From Wurfbainia villosa (lineage: Eukaryota > Streptophyta > Magnoliopsida > Zingiberales > Zingiberaceae): DNA of 64,000 bases. Each line of letters opens with the position of its first letter. The first letter of the stretch is position 1. The position numbers were made by a program, and so were the translations under genes. Location of the stretch: positions 48,421,719 to 48,485,718 of the forward strand of contig CM046001.1 of NCBI GenBank assembly GCA_025175895.1, in the 5' to 3' direction. Shown piece by piece: positions 9,984-20,536 of the stretch. Under the pieces are notes generated by a model. That model worked only from the letters and a program-made list of their open reading frames with translations, searched no databases and was not told the origin of the DNA.

Positions 9984-11530
9984 ATTTCCTACTAGCACTA
10001 GTATCAATCACTGTAATCTCTAAGACCCAGTGACCTAGTATGACCATCATGCTTCCCCTGTGCCAAAGCCTTGCTCAAGGGATCCGCAATGATAGAATCT
10101 GTATATACTTTGCATATCCGCACATCTCCTCTATCGATGATCTCTCGAATGAGGTGATACCGCCTAGTATATGTTTGGAACGCTGGTGAGAATGAGGTTC
10201 CTTGTCCTGTGCTATAGCCCTATTGTTGTCACAATAAAGCGCTATAGGGCTCATGATGATAGGAACTACACCAAGCTCAGAAACAAACTTCTTAATCCAA
10301 ACAACCTCCTTTGCTGCATCAGAAACAGCAATATACCCAGCCTCTGTAGTATAATCCGCGACTGTATCTTACTTTGAACTCTTCCAGCTCACAACACCAC
10401 CATTTAAACAAAAGACATACTCTAACTATGATCTATAATCATCCTTGTCTGTTTGGAAGCTAGCATTATTGTAATCCTTTATAGCGAGCTCCTCATCGCC
10501 AACAAATATCAAGAAATATTCATTAGTTCTTCTTAAGTACATAAGAATATTCTTGACGACTATCCATTGACTGTCACTTGGATCTGACTGGTACCTGCTC
10601 ATTATGCTTAAAGCATACGAGACATCAGGACAGGTGCATAACATGACGTACATAACAAACTCTATAGTAGATGCATAAGGGATCTGATTCATGTGTTCCC
10701 TTTATTCCATAGAAGAAGGGCATTAAGCCTTTGAAAGGCTCAGACCATGAGACATTAGCAGAAATCCCATCTTTGAATTCTGCATGGCAAAATTTTTAAG
10801 CACCTTGTCAATGTATGCACTCTGACTTAAGCCGATAAATCTCTTAGATCTATCTCTATAGATCTTAATGCCTAAAATATTGGTTGCTTCACCTAAGTCC
10901 TTCATTGAGAAACAATTCCCAAGCCAAGTCTACACAGACTGCAGCGTAGGAATGTCATTTACAATAAAAAGTATGTCATCAACATATAAGATAAGAAAGA
11001 TAACTATGCTCCCACTAACCCTCTTGTAGACATATGATTCATCTTCATTCTTGATGAAACCAAACTATTTGATCGCATAATCGAATCGAAGATTCCATCT
11101 TCTAGATGATTGCTTTAAACCATAAATTGACCTTTGCAGCTTGCATACCTTACCAACATGCTTTGGATCTACAAAACCCTCAGGTTGTGTCATGTACACA
11201 TCTTCGAGGAGGTTTCCATTCAGAAATATAGTTTTGACATTCATTTGCCAGATCTCATAATCGTGGTAAGCTGCAATAGCAAGCATGATCCAAATGGACT
11301 TAAGCATCAGCACTGGTGAAAGTGTTTCATCATAGTAAATACCATGAATCTTTTTGAAACCTTTAGCTACCAATCACCCTTTATAGGTATGCATAAGACC
11401 ATCCATGTCAGTCTTTCTCTTAAAGACCCACTTACACCCAATGGGTTTGACCCCTTTAGGTGAATCAACCAAAGTTCATGCTTGGTTAGTGTACATGGAT
11501 TTCATTTCGGACCTCATGACCTTTATCAAT
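9984..11530 (-). pseudogene. pol: Copia RT-RNase H (broken; element D1)
   Basis: Reading leftwards from 11530: an RT block with VAKGFKKIHGIYYDETLSPV and NVKTIFLNGNLLEDVYMTQP (11373-11065), the YVDD catalytic motif at about 10975-10986, MKDLGEATNILGIKIYRD (10905 leftwards), an SIMSRYQSDPSDSQW block (10692-10426) and an RNase H tail with TTEAGYIA and CDNN. The frame is split by at least three frameshifts and several stops, so no enzyme could be made. D2 carries the same region in better order (31534-33300). It ends within sight of the purine tract and LTR at 9983. Confidence 0.85.
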
Positions 11531-11964
11531 TGTTAGGGCAATCAACCCGTGATATGGTTTTGATGTGTGTGGAAAACGACTTAAGTTAGGATGTTTGGAT
11601 TTGATATGTGCGTTGGAGTCTTGCAGGAATTAGTAATTCGCACATGGAGCATTAGCGAGTTTCACCTCTCATGACTCGGTCCTTGAGTCGGTGAAGGATA
11701 GCTTTGCGAAAGTCGTGCGCTTGGAGCATCCGAGGGACCGCCGAAAGAGGAGATTGGAGTGAAGCCGAAGGAAGTAGACTTTAGGGCGAGATGCGAAGGA
11801 TGGTACTACATAGCCATGCACTTGGCGCATCCGAGGGACGTGGCCGGACGAAGACAACTTCAAGGTGAGGGACTTCAAGGAATGAGAGTGAGCGAATGTA
11901 ACCTGGGACGGGGTAGTATGCTTAGGTGAAACTTGGCTAATTGGCTAAGTGTCGAATAAGATTT

Positions 11965-12255
11965 CCCGACATCAGTCGACTGCCATGTCATGGCAATCGA
12001 CTAGTCCAAGTCGAATGGACTCGACGACTTCGATCGAATTACGATCACCGACGCTAAGGAGCACGATCGTGTCGAGGGTTTCGGCTACAGAATGCTTCGT
12101 AGTCGATTGGGTAGTCGACTACGAAGGCATCATTCGACTGATGGATACATCAGTCGACTGTTAAGGTTTCCGTTAAACTATAACGGTCGGGATCTGACGT
12201 GTTCGGAGGCCATTGTAGTGGCAGCAATTGACTGCCAAGGACAGCAGTCAACTGA
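11965..12255 (+). promoter_or_regulatory. CAGTCGACTG-type palindrome array in U3 of F
   Basis: Sites such as CATCAGTCGACTGCC, GTAGTCGACTACG, CATTCGACTGATGG, CATCAGTCGACTGTT and CAGTCAACTGATGG recur through this stretch, many followed by ATGG. They end about 45 bases before the TATA box. Regulatory function is inferred from position and repetition only. Confidence 0.55.
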
Positions 12256-12296
12256 TGGCAGCCAACGGGAAGAAATCATCCCTCTCTATAAAAATA

Positions 12297-12303
12297 GAGG
12301 GTG
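12297..12303 (+). promoter_or_regulatory. TATA box in LTR F, within an inverted repeat
   Basis: TATAAAA in CCTCTCTATAAAAATAGAGG: the flanks CCTCT and AGAGG are complementary. In the F 3' LTR (near 25715) and both H LTRs the stem is longer (CCCTCTCT / AGAGAGGG), so the TATA box lies in the loop of a possible hairpin. Confidence 0.75.
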
Positions 12304-12701
12304 TGGGCTTTTGGGAGGCTAATGCTTATGCTCTAAACTTTTCGAAAGTGCCCAACACGTTTTCCATCCTCTTACTTGAGTTTATTTACATTATATTTGT
12401 AAGAGGAGTGTTCTTGTGTAAAAGAGGTTACCTCCACCTAGCTTGGTGCAAAGGAGAGATCTAGTGGATAGATTGAGGTGTGATTCACCTTGGACGAATC
12501 GGGTCGTGGACTAGCGGCAAGGGCCATGAACCACGTTACGACTTTGTGTTAGTGTTTGTATTCTTGTTATTGCTTTGTCTTTATTGTTTATACTTCCACT
12601 TGAGCTAACGAATTTGTAGACGAGCAATCAACGAGAAAATTCAACCATATGCGTATTAGGCTATTCACCCCCCTCTAGCCAGTCAACATCATTCCTATAA
12701 G

Positions 12702-12713
12702 TGGTATCAGAGC
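12702..12713 (+). other. Primer-binding site, tRNA-iMet type (element F)
   Basis: TGGTATCAGAGC two bases after the LTR end. Confirms plus orientation. Confidence 0.93.
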
Positions 12714-12828
12714 CAAGTCGCTTGTCGAGGACTAACTGCCGCAATAAGCACTATAATCAAGAATGGTCGGCTCCAACATTCACCCACCAAAGTTCGAGGG
12801 AGAATTCTCTTGATGGAAGAAGAGAATG

Positions 12829-13026
12829 TGTTGAGAGTATGGGGAATACAATCAAAGTCCCACATTGGTAAGACATGGAAAAGATCATGTGCTTATAAGA
12901 AAAAAGATATCTCCATTGGTATGAGGCCTTTTGGGTAAAGCCCAAAAACAAAACCATGAGGGCTTGGGCCCAAAGTGGACAATATCATACCATTGTGGAG
13001 ATATGTGGATCTTATATGCACTAACA
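12829..13026 (+). repeat. 5' LTR of TRIM L
   Basis: 198 bases, TG...CA. Contains CCCACATTGG and GGGCCCAAAGTGGACAATATC, sequence typical of short plant TRIM LTRs. No 5S-rRNA-like promoter boxes, so not a Cassandra element. Confidence 0.92.
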
Positions 13027-13264
13027 ATTGGTATCAGAGCCATGGTCCATGTCAAGCCATGAACCTCGAACGAAGGAAGTTGAGCTCCCACGTCCGGATC
13101 AAGAGAACCAGACATCAGGAAGGAAGTCTAGTTGGGTCGGGGGGACCGAACAACTGGCAGGAAGTCCTGGTGGGTTGAAGATCGGACATCAAGCAGAGAA
13201 AATCCTTCGAGGAGGGATAGGCTTGAGGGGGGGCCCAATGTGGTCCTTCGTTTGAGGGGGGGAT

Positions 13265-13462
13265 TGTTGAGAGTATGGGGAATACAATCAAAGTCCCACA
13301 TTGGTAAGACATGGAAAAGATCATGTGCTTATAAGAAAAAAGATATCTCCATTGGTATGAGGCCTTTTGGGTAAAGCCCAAAAACAAAACCATGAGGGCT
13401 TAGGCCCAAAGTGGACAATATCATATCATTGTGGAGATATGTGGATCTTATATGCACTAACA
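13265..13462 (+). repeat. 3' LTR of TRIM L
   Basis: 198 bases, nearly identical to 12829-13026 (visible differences: GCTTGGG/GCTTAGG and CATACCATT/CATATCATT, both transition-type). Preceded by the purine tract. Confidence 0.92.
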
Positions 13463-15105
13463 GAATGGAGGTATTTTTCGAAACCGATTTCGAAATTTTA
13501 TTGATAATGGAAAATAGTTTCGAGCTACCCAAGGATGAAGAGGGGAAGCCAATCGAGAAGTCTAGATGGACTAAAAAGCAAAGGGAAGAGTACCTAGCAA
13601 ACTCAAAGGCAAAGCACCATCTCTATAACGTACTCCCCCAACAAGAAGTAAACCGAATTGGAGAGTGTGCAAGTGCTAAAGAGATGTGGGAGAAGCTAGT
13701 AGAGCTTCATGAAGGTACCTCGGAGGCCAAGCTTACAAGGAGAGACCTCCTCCGCTCCCAACTATCAAATATTAACCTCGAAAAGGGTGAAAAGGTAACC
13801 TAACTACACTCTCAATTTAAGGAAATTTTAATTGGGCTAACAAGTGTAGGAGAAAGACTTTTGAACTGAGATATGCTTATGAAAGCAATCGATGCTTTTC
13901 CCCGGTCATCGAAATGGAGCTCAATGGTGGACTCCTTCTAGATGTCAAAGAACTTAGAAGTGAGTACCTTGGAGGAGTTCTTCTCAACCATAGAGCTCAA
14001 CGAAACAAGGCTCGAAGGAGTAGTAGAAGAGCCAAAACTTCAATCATCAAGAGGAGTAGCCCTAGTAGCAAACAAAGGGAAGAAGAAGATGGAGACTCCC
14101 TCCTCCTCCGATGAAGCATCCTCCTCCTCCTCCATGGATAGCACGAAAAAAGCATACATGGAAAGGAAGGTAAGACATGCTTTGAAAAAATTTAAATTTT
14201 ATAAATCTAATGATAGGAGGAGAAGACCAAGGGGAAAGGTAATTTGCTACAATTTCCAACAAGAGAGACACATAAGAGATAATTGTCCATTCTTGAATAA
14301 GAGTAAAGAAGAGAGGAGAAAGAAAGAAGAAAAGAAGAAAAAGGGGAGCAAGAAGAAGGAAGAGGAGAAGGCCAAAGAAAAGGGGAAGGCCAAGGCACTA
14401 AAGGCAAGGACATGGGATGACCCTTCCTCTTCATCATCATCATCGGAAGAGGAAAACACTTTTGTCACCAACCTTGCTTTGATGACATTTGATGACCTAG
14501 ATACCTCCTCCTCCGATCAAGAAGAAAGAAACACAAGTGAGGAGAGCTCTAGTGAAGGGGGAACTTCTTCACCATCCTCATCCGAAGAAGAAGAAGACAT
14601 GGAGACTATGGTAACAAATCTCTCACCCCATAAAATAGTTTCCATGATTTCTAGTCTTACTAAGGATTTATTTAGAGCCAAGAAAAAGATCAAAACCATG
14701 CTTGATCAAATTAAGGATCTAGAAAATAAATTAGAACAAGCATGTTTAAATGTTAATAATGATGATGCATGCTCACATGACTATATGCCTCTTGATGTTA
14801 ATGATGCATGCATTGAGGAAAATAGGATGTTAAGGGAAAAGGTAGATCATTTAACCAAGGCCCTAGAAAAATTCACTATTGGCTCCAACACCCTTAACAT
14901 GATCATAGGGAGACAAAGAGCAAGCTTCAACAAGAAAGGCCTAGGATATAAGGAAAATAAAAATGAAAAGGTTTATAAATGCTTAATTTCTAGGGGTCAA
15001 GATAAAAAGAAAATAATAGCTAGAAAATGGATCACTAATGAATTTTTAGTGAACCCAATAGGAAAGAATTTGTTTTGGGTTCCTAAATCCATCCTTAAGG
15101 GTTAG

Positions 15106-16461
15106 GAAAACCCTAGGATAGTCAACCGTTTGGGAATTTACCTATACCATATTTTGGTTGACTTAGGATGGCGGGACTAAGTTTTTAAATAGTATTGGGT
15201 GATGATAATGCACCCTTAAATAGTTTAAATCATGCTCAACACTTAGTGTTATATATGTTGACACTTATGACCTATAAATTTTTAGCATAGTGTTGGGTGA
15301 TGATAATGTGCCCATAAATTGATAATAATGCTTAAATCATGATAGTTAATGCAATTGTTATATATGTTTGCAATCATGATTTATGATCTTGATATATGGC
15401 ACATAGTCATGGGCATTAGGGTTCAAATCATGCTCTAGGTGATATTTGACTTTTTATCGTAATTCATACCTAATGCATGATATTAAATTGATGAATATAT
15501 TTGTTTCATGATCATAATGTGAAATCAATACATATATATCTTTATGATCATATGGTATGTTAGGATGATACTTAACCTTGTATAGAATTTCATGAAATTA
15601 ATGGTTAAGTATATATAAATATCTTTAGGATACATCTCACACTCACCATAGGGTAGCTTGATTGAAAACTTAGCATGAGTGAGATGATAGGATGATGCTA
15701 ATGGTCCACTAATGCCTATGGCATTTAAATGGTCATTTAAAGTGTCAAAATAGCAATAATAGACCAATCATGGGGAAGGCTTATGTTTAATTCATAGACA
15801 TATTTCCCAAAGATCATGGTTGGATATTTCATATGTTTTCAAAATATTTTCTTAGTTTAAAATCTGTGTGTTCATGTTTTGAAACAATCCAAAGCAAAAC
15901 TAGGTGTTAAAATTGATACAAACTTGATCGAAAACCTAGTTGTTTTTGAAACTTTTGGATTATTGGCTTATTTTCGAAAATATAATGATTCTTAACAAAA
16001 AAAAACTATTTTTCACTGATAAAGGACCTTAAAATAAATATGTTCCCCAAATTTCATGATTTTTTGAATTTTGTAGAATTTTTAATGCATTTTTTAAATT
16101 CACCCTGGAAATCAGAAAAATCCGAAATCAGGGTGCCAGTCGACTGGTAGTTTGAACCAGTCGACTGATCGACTAATAACATGCCCAGTAACCTTTTTTA
16201 TCCGATTTTAAGGCATATTTTGGTAAATTTTGTTCCCTAGAATTGATGTCATGCTTGTATAAACCTTGTTTAATATTTTTGATGGTGTCAAAGGGGGAGA
16301 AATATGCATGTTTAAGTTGGGGTAATTGCATTTTGGGGGAGTTTCATGTATTAAGGGGGAGAGTTGATAATCATGTTTATTTACATGCTTTCTTACCTTA
16401 ATATTTTTATCAAATGTTTACCTAACTTAAACGGATTGCTACAAATAAAAAAAGGGGAGAT
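15106..16461 (+). other. F non-coding region between gag and 3' LTR
   Basis: No pol remnant visible. Two copies of a GTGTTGGGTGATGATAATG block occur (near 15196 and 15289), each followed by a short variant of CCCATAAAT/CCCTTAAAT. H has the same arrangement on the other strand (about 42350-42480). Purine tracts AAGGGGGAG occur near 16291, 16335 and 16353, with the LTR-proximal one AAAAAAAGGGGAGA at 16448-16460. A pair of CAGTCGACTG sites lies at about 16138-16170. Confidence 0.7.
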
Positions 16462-17041
16462 TGTTAAGGCAATCAACCCGTGATATGGTTTTGATATGTG
16501 TGGCAAAGGGCTTAAGTTAGGATGTTTGGATTTGATATGTGCGTTGGAGTCTTTCGGGAATTAGTAATTTGCACATGGAGCATTGGCGAGTTTCACCTCT
16601 CATGACTCAGTCCTTGAATCGATGAAGGATAGCTTTGCGGAAGTTGTGCGCTTGGAGCATCCGAGGGATCGCCGGACGAGGAGATTGGAGTGAAGCCGAA
16701 AAAAGTAAACTTCAGGGGGAGACGCGAAGGATGGCGCTGCAGAGCCATGCGCTTGGCGCATCCGAGGGACGTGGTCGGACGAAGACAACTTCAAAGGCGA
16801 GGGACTTCAAACAATGAGAGTGAGCGAATATAACCTGGGACGGGGTAGTACACTTAGGCGAAACTTGGCCAATTGGCTAAGTTTCGGATGAGATTTCCCG
16901 ACATCAGTCGATTGTTATGTCATGACAGTCGACTGCTCCAAGTTGAATGGACTCGACTGGTGTTCGACTGGAATTGTTCTGGACGACCAGTCAACTGCCA
17001 AGGGGAGCAGTTGACTGGTGTCGAGGGTTTCGGCCACAGAA
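16462..17041 (+). repeat. 3' LTR of F, first part
   Basis: Starts TGTTAAGGCAATCAACCCG and follows the 5' LTR until GGCCACAGAA, where G is inserted. Contains its own CAGTCGACTG-type sites around 16905-17020. Confidence 0.88.
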
Positions 17042-17945
17042 TGTTGGGATGTATACTGAAAAGTCTATCTTTTATATGAACATCTTTATTTTGAAATAAG
17101 AATCAAATGATCATTATTTGCATATTTATGGTGATGCATATTGTCTAATACATTACATTGTAGATAACATGGTGTGTGGTGTCACACGGGAGATCATGTT
17201 ATCGACTCATTGTAAAGTATAAGTAAAGGCTCACAACCGAGATGGCTTTGGAAAAAACATTGGTATGGTTGTAGTGTGATTTGGTATTGGTTTGTCTTGA
17301 CCATAGAATCACACTAGTACACTTTGTGTGTATTGAGAAGGTCCGACTTAGGGGTGATTCGATTTATTGCTGACTACATAATCGAATCGGACCTCAGATA
17401 TTATGTTGTACATGCTCTTAATCCCGATATAATAATGGGCACATATACTTAGTATTCATTTCTTTGATTTATCAATGGGCGAGATTTATAGATTTAATCG
17501 ATAGGCTCAGTAAGTTGGGAAATGATATTATTTATATGGTATGTTGTTGATTATAGGAGGAAACCATGTCCTATATATTAGTATGATGATGTCCCCTTGA
17601 GGAGCTCATAAGGTTCATCATGTAAACCCTACAGGTGGACTTGGTCCGGCATGATGAAAAGGATAAGTGGTACTACTTATGGAGTTAGATGTTGATTAAT
17701 TAATGGTCAGTAAATTAATTAATCGATGGACATTCGAGATCTTAAACATGGGGAGAAAAATGTACATATAATATATGGAGCCCATATTAACTTATGGGGG
17801 TTGGTGATGTAGATCAATGATAATCCTTTAGTGAATTGGATTATCATTAATGGATCGGACTTTATGTGGGCTTGATCCATTGGGTGGCCAAGATCCAACT
17901 CCTCCTCATGGTCCCTATTGTAGCCTATTAATACCTCATGAAGCC

Positions 17946-18083
17946 TAGATCCAATGGATGAAAAGAAAACTCTAGATCCAATGGTAGAGATTAAATCTCT
18001 AGATCCGACGGTTGAGATTAAATCTCTAGATCCGACGGTTGAGATTAAATCCTTAAAACCAATGGTGGAAATTAAAACAAGGC
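17946..18083 (+). repeat. 27-base tandem repeat upstream of the G promoter
   Basis: Five units of the form TAGATCC(AAT/GAC)GGTTGAGATTAAATC, each 27 bases and so preserving a reading frame (repeated LDPTVEIKS) that is probably incidental. Ends 13 bases before the TATA box. The 3' LTR has the same array (24446-24583). K has about 13 units of 26-27 bases. Confidence 0.85.
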
Positions 18084-18096
18084 TTATCCCTAAACC

Positions 18097-18104
18097 TATA
18101 AATA
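18097..18104 (+). promoter_or_regulatory. TATA box in 5' LTR of G
   Basis: TATAAATA, conserved at 24597-24604 in the 3' LTR and at 58908-58915 in K, always right after the tandem array. Confidence 0.75.
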
Positions 18105-18952
18105 AGCCTAAAGGGGGTGGGCGGCAACTTGATGGCTTAGGAGATTAGGGTTTGCTTCCTTGGGCGGCAAGGAATCCTAGTTAGGTTAGGATTTAGGTTG
18201 GGCGGCTAGGGTTTGAGAGGGTGCTTGGGCGGCAACATTTGGAGGGTTTTCTTTCTTCTTCCTAAGGTGATTGTCGGCGCCCATAATTCTCCTCTCTACC
18301 TGAGCCAGAGCTCAACCTATTCCTCTTCTTCTCCTTGGCTGGTGGAAACAAGAGCTAGGGATTCTTTCCTTGAAGCTTTTGGCCGCCGCCTACACTTCTA
18401 ATCATCATCTCTTTGGGCCGGCGGCAAGCATCAAGCTTGGAGCTTGATGGTTGGTCCTAGATAAGAGAAGAGTTTAGTTTTTATGATCTTCCTTTGTTCG
18501 GAGTGAACAAGGAAGGAAGATTGGTGATCTAGGAGCTTCGACTTTTTGTAGATTGTTGCCCACATGACGTCCAAAAGGAGGAAGGACATACAATAGAAGA
18601 TCAAGAAGTATAATACTTGTCTATTCTCTTATGTAACATGTTTATAATTGTTTTCAATTATATATGCATTATATATTCTGTTTTGTGGTTAATATAACTT
18701 GGACCCCGAACATAAACACAAAAGCCGGCGATCTGTACATCGTTTATTCCACGACTATTTGTAGAATAGAGGTTGGTTGATTGTACAACAAGTTTGTTTA
18801 AGTGACTACTCTAATCGAATAGCACGACGATGAAATGGTTACTTGGGTAATCCCTCTTGTCAAGGATAAATTTTTTTTATCCGGGGACGCAGAAGGGATC
18901 TCCATGAACAAGCAACCGAGTTGAAGTGGGAAGCGAAGTTTCTCCACCTTCA

Positions 18953-19030
18953 AGTGGTATCAGAGCTTCTGGGCAAAACCTTTAATTGGTATCAGAACTT
19001 CCGGGCAAAACCTTCAAGTGGTATCAGAGC
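18953..19030 (+). other. Triplicated primer-binding-site motif at the G LTR/internal boundary
   Basis: Three units: AGTGGTATCAGAGCTTC, then AATTGGTATCAGAACTTC, then AGTGGTATCAGAGCCACGG, separated by CGGGCAAAACCTT-like spacers (about 32-33 base period). The third (TGGTATCAGAGC, 19019-19030) follows the LTR end and is the probable working site. The first two lie inside the LTR and are also present in the 3' LTR (25449-25498). Confidence 0.85.
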
Positions 19031-20074
19031 CACGGTTTCTGGTTTTGTGTGTTTAGGATTCGGTTACTTTTATGCACTTTTCATATATTATATGTTCCGG
19101 ATAATAGTAGGATATGCGTAGCTTAACTCTTTGGTTGCAGGCATAGGATCCAACTATTATGGCCATATGTGTGTATGTGATTGTATGTGTGTAATTGTAT
19201 ATTTTGTTGAATCCTCGAGGTTGACGAGGCTAGTATTTAATTTTTGTAAATTAGATACGGCATTGTTTAGCCACTCTTTTTATTTTAGTTTACTTTCTAT
19301 ATAGATTTCATCTACACTCCCTCGTGGAGTATATGATCGATGGATGTAAATTAAAAAATTTAGTCTCGGCTCGGATCTCCGGATGGCTTGTACATGGAGT
19401 AGGAGGAGCGGACGAGATGGCGATACGACGGGAGACATATTGAAGACAAAAGCCATAATAGTTGGAAAATATTTATTTTTCATATTTATTGTTTATTTTT
19501 TGATATGCATGTCGTAGGCTAGAAAATTCCTCAATTTTAAATTACTAAATGGGAGAGGGATAATTTTTTTATAAATTCCCACGTCCTCCATTACGATTTG
19601 ACATGTGATGCAAACAAACTTGCGCATCGGCTCTGACTGCCTTCCTCCCCATCAGATGAGTTTGTTTGCGGATCACAAGGTCGAATATGGTTATAGGAAA
19701 TTATTAAGGAGCATGTGTACTTCCCCATCGGAAGGCATATAATCCGAGATAATTACCTTTGTACTGAGTAATGGTGAACACTTAGATACAAATATAAGTA
19801 TCCTCCCCATTGGAGTCACTGCTTTTATTTGTAGGGCCAAAGAGGAACCAACTGTTAATTTTACTTGTCAAACAGTTAGGTTGACAAGATAGTAAAATTA
19901 ATGGGTAAAACCTCCTCTTACAAATGTAGAATTCGTATACATCCACACGATCATGGCATACGATATTCTCAGTGTTTTGAGGTGTTGGTTGATTTTAAAA
20001 TTTTATTGTTTGAGGAATCAATAATTTTTTGAAATCTAAAGTTTTGATCTATGTGATTCTTAGGTTTTTCAAAA
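19031..20074 (+). other. G leader
   Basis: About 1 kb of non-coding sequence between the primer site and gag. Contains two CCTCCCCAT / CCCCATCGGA blocks with nearby GTTTGTTTGC repeats (19605-19830). No credible gene on either strand. Confidence 0.65.
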
Positions 20075-20536
20075 ATGAATTTCAGTCCACTTGCTATGTT
20101 ACTAAAGGAAAATAAACTTACTGTATATAATTATGTTGATTGAAAAAAGGAATCTAAACATTGTCTTAATTGCTGAGGAGTACAAGTATGTACTCTTCGA
20201 AGAGTGTCCTCCTAAGCCTGCGAATGAGCTGGAAGTCCTTGGAGCTGAGATCGATGGGAAACCCAGGTCAATATCATTCTCCAGTTGACAGAAAGGCTTG
20301 CTCAGGCTCAGGCCATGGATGCTCAGAAGGTTTCTACTTCTAAGGAGAAAGGCAAGAAGAAGAAGAAACATGGTGGAGCAGAACTGGTGGGAGGATCTCA
20401 GAAAGGAGTGAAGAAGCCGAAAGGCAAGTGCTTCACTTGCAAGCAGAATGGACATTGGAAGAAGGACTGTCCCAATCCGAAGCAGAACATAGGTATATCC
20501 TTTGGTCTAGTCGTTGAAACATGTTTAGCGGTGTGA
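20075..20536 (+). pseudogene. gag: Copia Gag with internal deletion (element G)
   Basis: The ATG at 20075 opens MNFSPLAMLLKENKLT, then NYVD and, after a Trp-to-stop change plus one extra A, RNLNIVLIAEEYKYVL. The text then jumps near 20283 from the N-terminal domain straight to QLTERLAQAQAMDAQK, so most of the capsid part is gone. A lysine-rich stretch and an intact CCHC knuckle follow (CFTCKQNGHWKKDC, about 20429-20470). Normal Copia Gag is about 250-300 residues before the knuckle; fewer than 150 remain. The frame stops at 20536. Confidence 0.83.

Larger units (their letters stand above)
11531..12699 (+). repeat. 5' LTR of element F (1.17 kb)
   Basis: Starts TGTTAGGGCAATCAACCCG and ends ATTCCTATA, where the 3' copy has TTCCTACA (terminal CA mutated to TA). 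TTCACCCCCCTCTAGCC lies about 30 bases before the end. U3 has many CAGTCGACTG-like sites (about 11965-12250) upstream of a TATA box at 12297-12303 that sits in an inverted repeat. Closely matches the LTRs of H on the opposite strand. Confidence 0.9.
12829..13462 (+). mobile_element. L: complete TRIM (terminal-repeat retrotransposon in miniature) inside F gag
   Basis: Only 634 bases. Two 198-base LTRs (12829-13026 and 13265-13462) differ at about two positions. Each begins TGTTGAGAG and ends CACTAACA. The internal part is 238 bases: primer site TGGTATCAGAGC at 13029-13040, no coding capacity, and polypurine tract GAGGGGGGGA at 13254-13263. A perfect 5-base target duplication GAATG flanks it (12824-12828 and 13463-13467). 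LTR similarity and the intact TSD indicate a recent insertion relative to its host. It must have moved with borrowed proteins. Confidence 0.93.
12763..15105 (+). pseudogene. gag: Copia Gag, interrupted by a TRIM (element F)
   Basis: The ATG at 12763 opens MVGSNIHPPKFEGEFS, matching the H start MASSNIHPPKFKGEFS. The TRIM then splits it after KKRM, and it resumes at 13463 with EVFFETDF. An ISAK/ASAKEMW-KLVELHEGTS block (Gag core), a basic Ser/Lys-rich tract, a coiled-coil-like segment (about 14640-14880) and NKKGLGYK...LFWVPKSILKG follow. The knuckle reads CYNFQQERHIRDNC: the second Cys is Phe, so zinc binding would be lost. In-frame stops lie at Trp-16 (TGA, near 12811), 13801, about 13867 and 13939; the later three are in one frame with no shift. 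Gag would package RNA; here it is dead. It stops where a protease would normally begin. Confidence 0.88.
17042..19016 (+). repeat. 5' LTR of element G (1.98 kb)
   Basis: Begins TGTTGGGATGTATACTG. The end is set at AAAACCTTCA (19016) because the 3' copy runs to the same text before the target duplication. This means the last 60-odd bases of the LTR contain two primer-site-like sequences. U3 holds a 27-base tandem array (17946-18083) just before TATAAATA at 18097-18104. Confidence 0.88.

Noticed and set aside
12757..13393. Two near-identical 60-90 codon minus-strand ORFs
   Set aside because: They are the duplicated TRIM LTR read backwards, not a gene pair.
12829..13462. Cassandra-type TRIM with 5S rRNA promoter
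   Set aside because: The 198-base LTR has no recognisable 5S A-box, intermediate element or C-box sequence.
14062..14471. Serine/phenylalanine-rich minus-strand frames inside F gag (and plus-strand 43110-43491 in H)
   Set aside because: Antisense reading of the Lys/Glu- and Ser-rich gag tract; present in both copies only because gag is.
17954..18148. Small ORF repeating LDPTVEIKS in the G LTRs
   Set aside because: The frame is a by-product of a 27-base tandem repeat upstream of the TATA box; K has 26-base units, which destroy the frame.
20102..20455. 117-codon minus-strand frame in G
   Set aside because: Antisense of the lysine-rich gag segment and CCHC knuckle.
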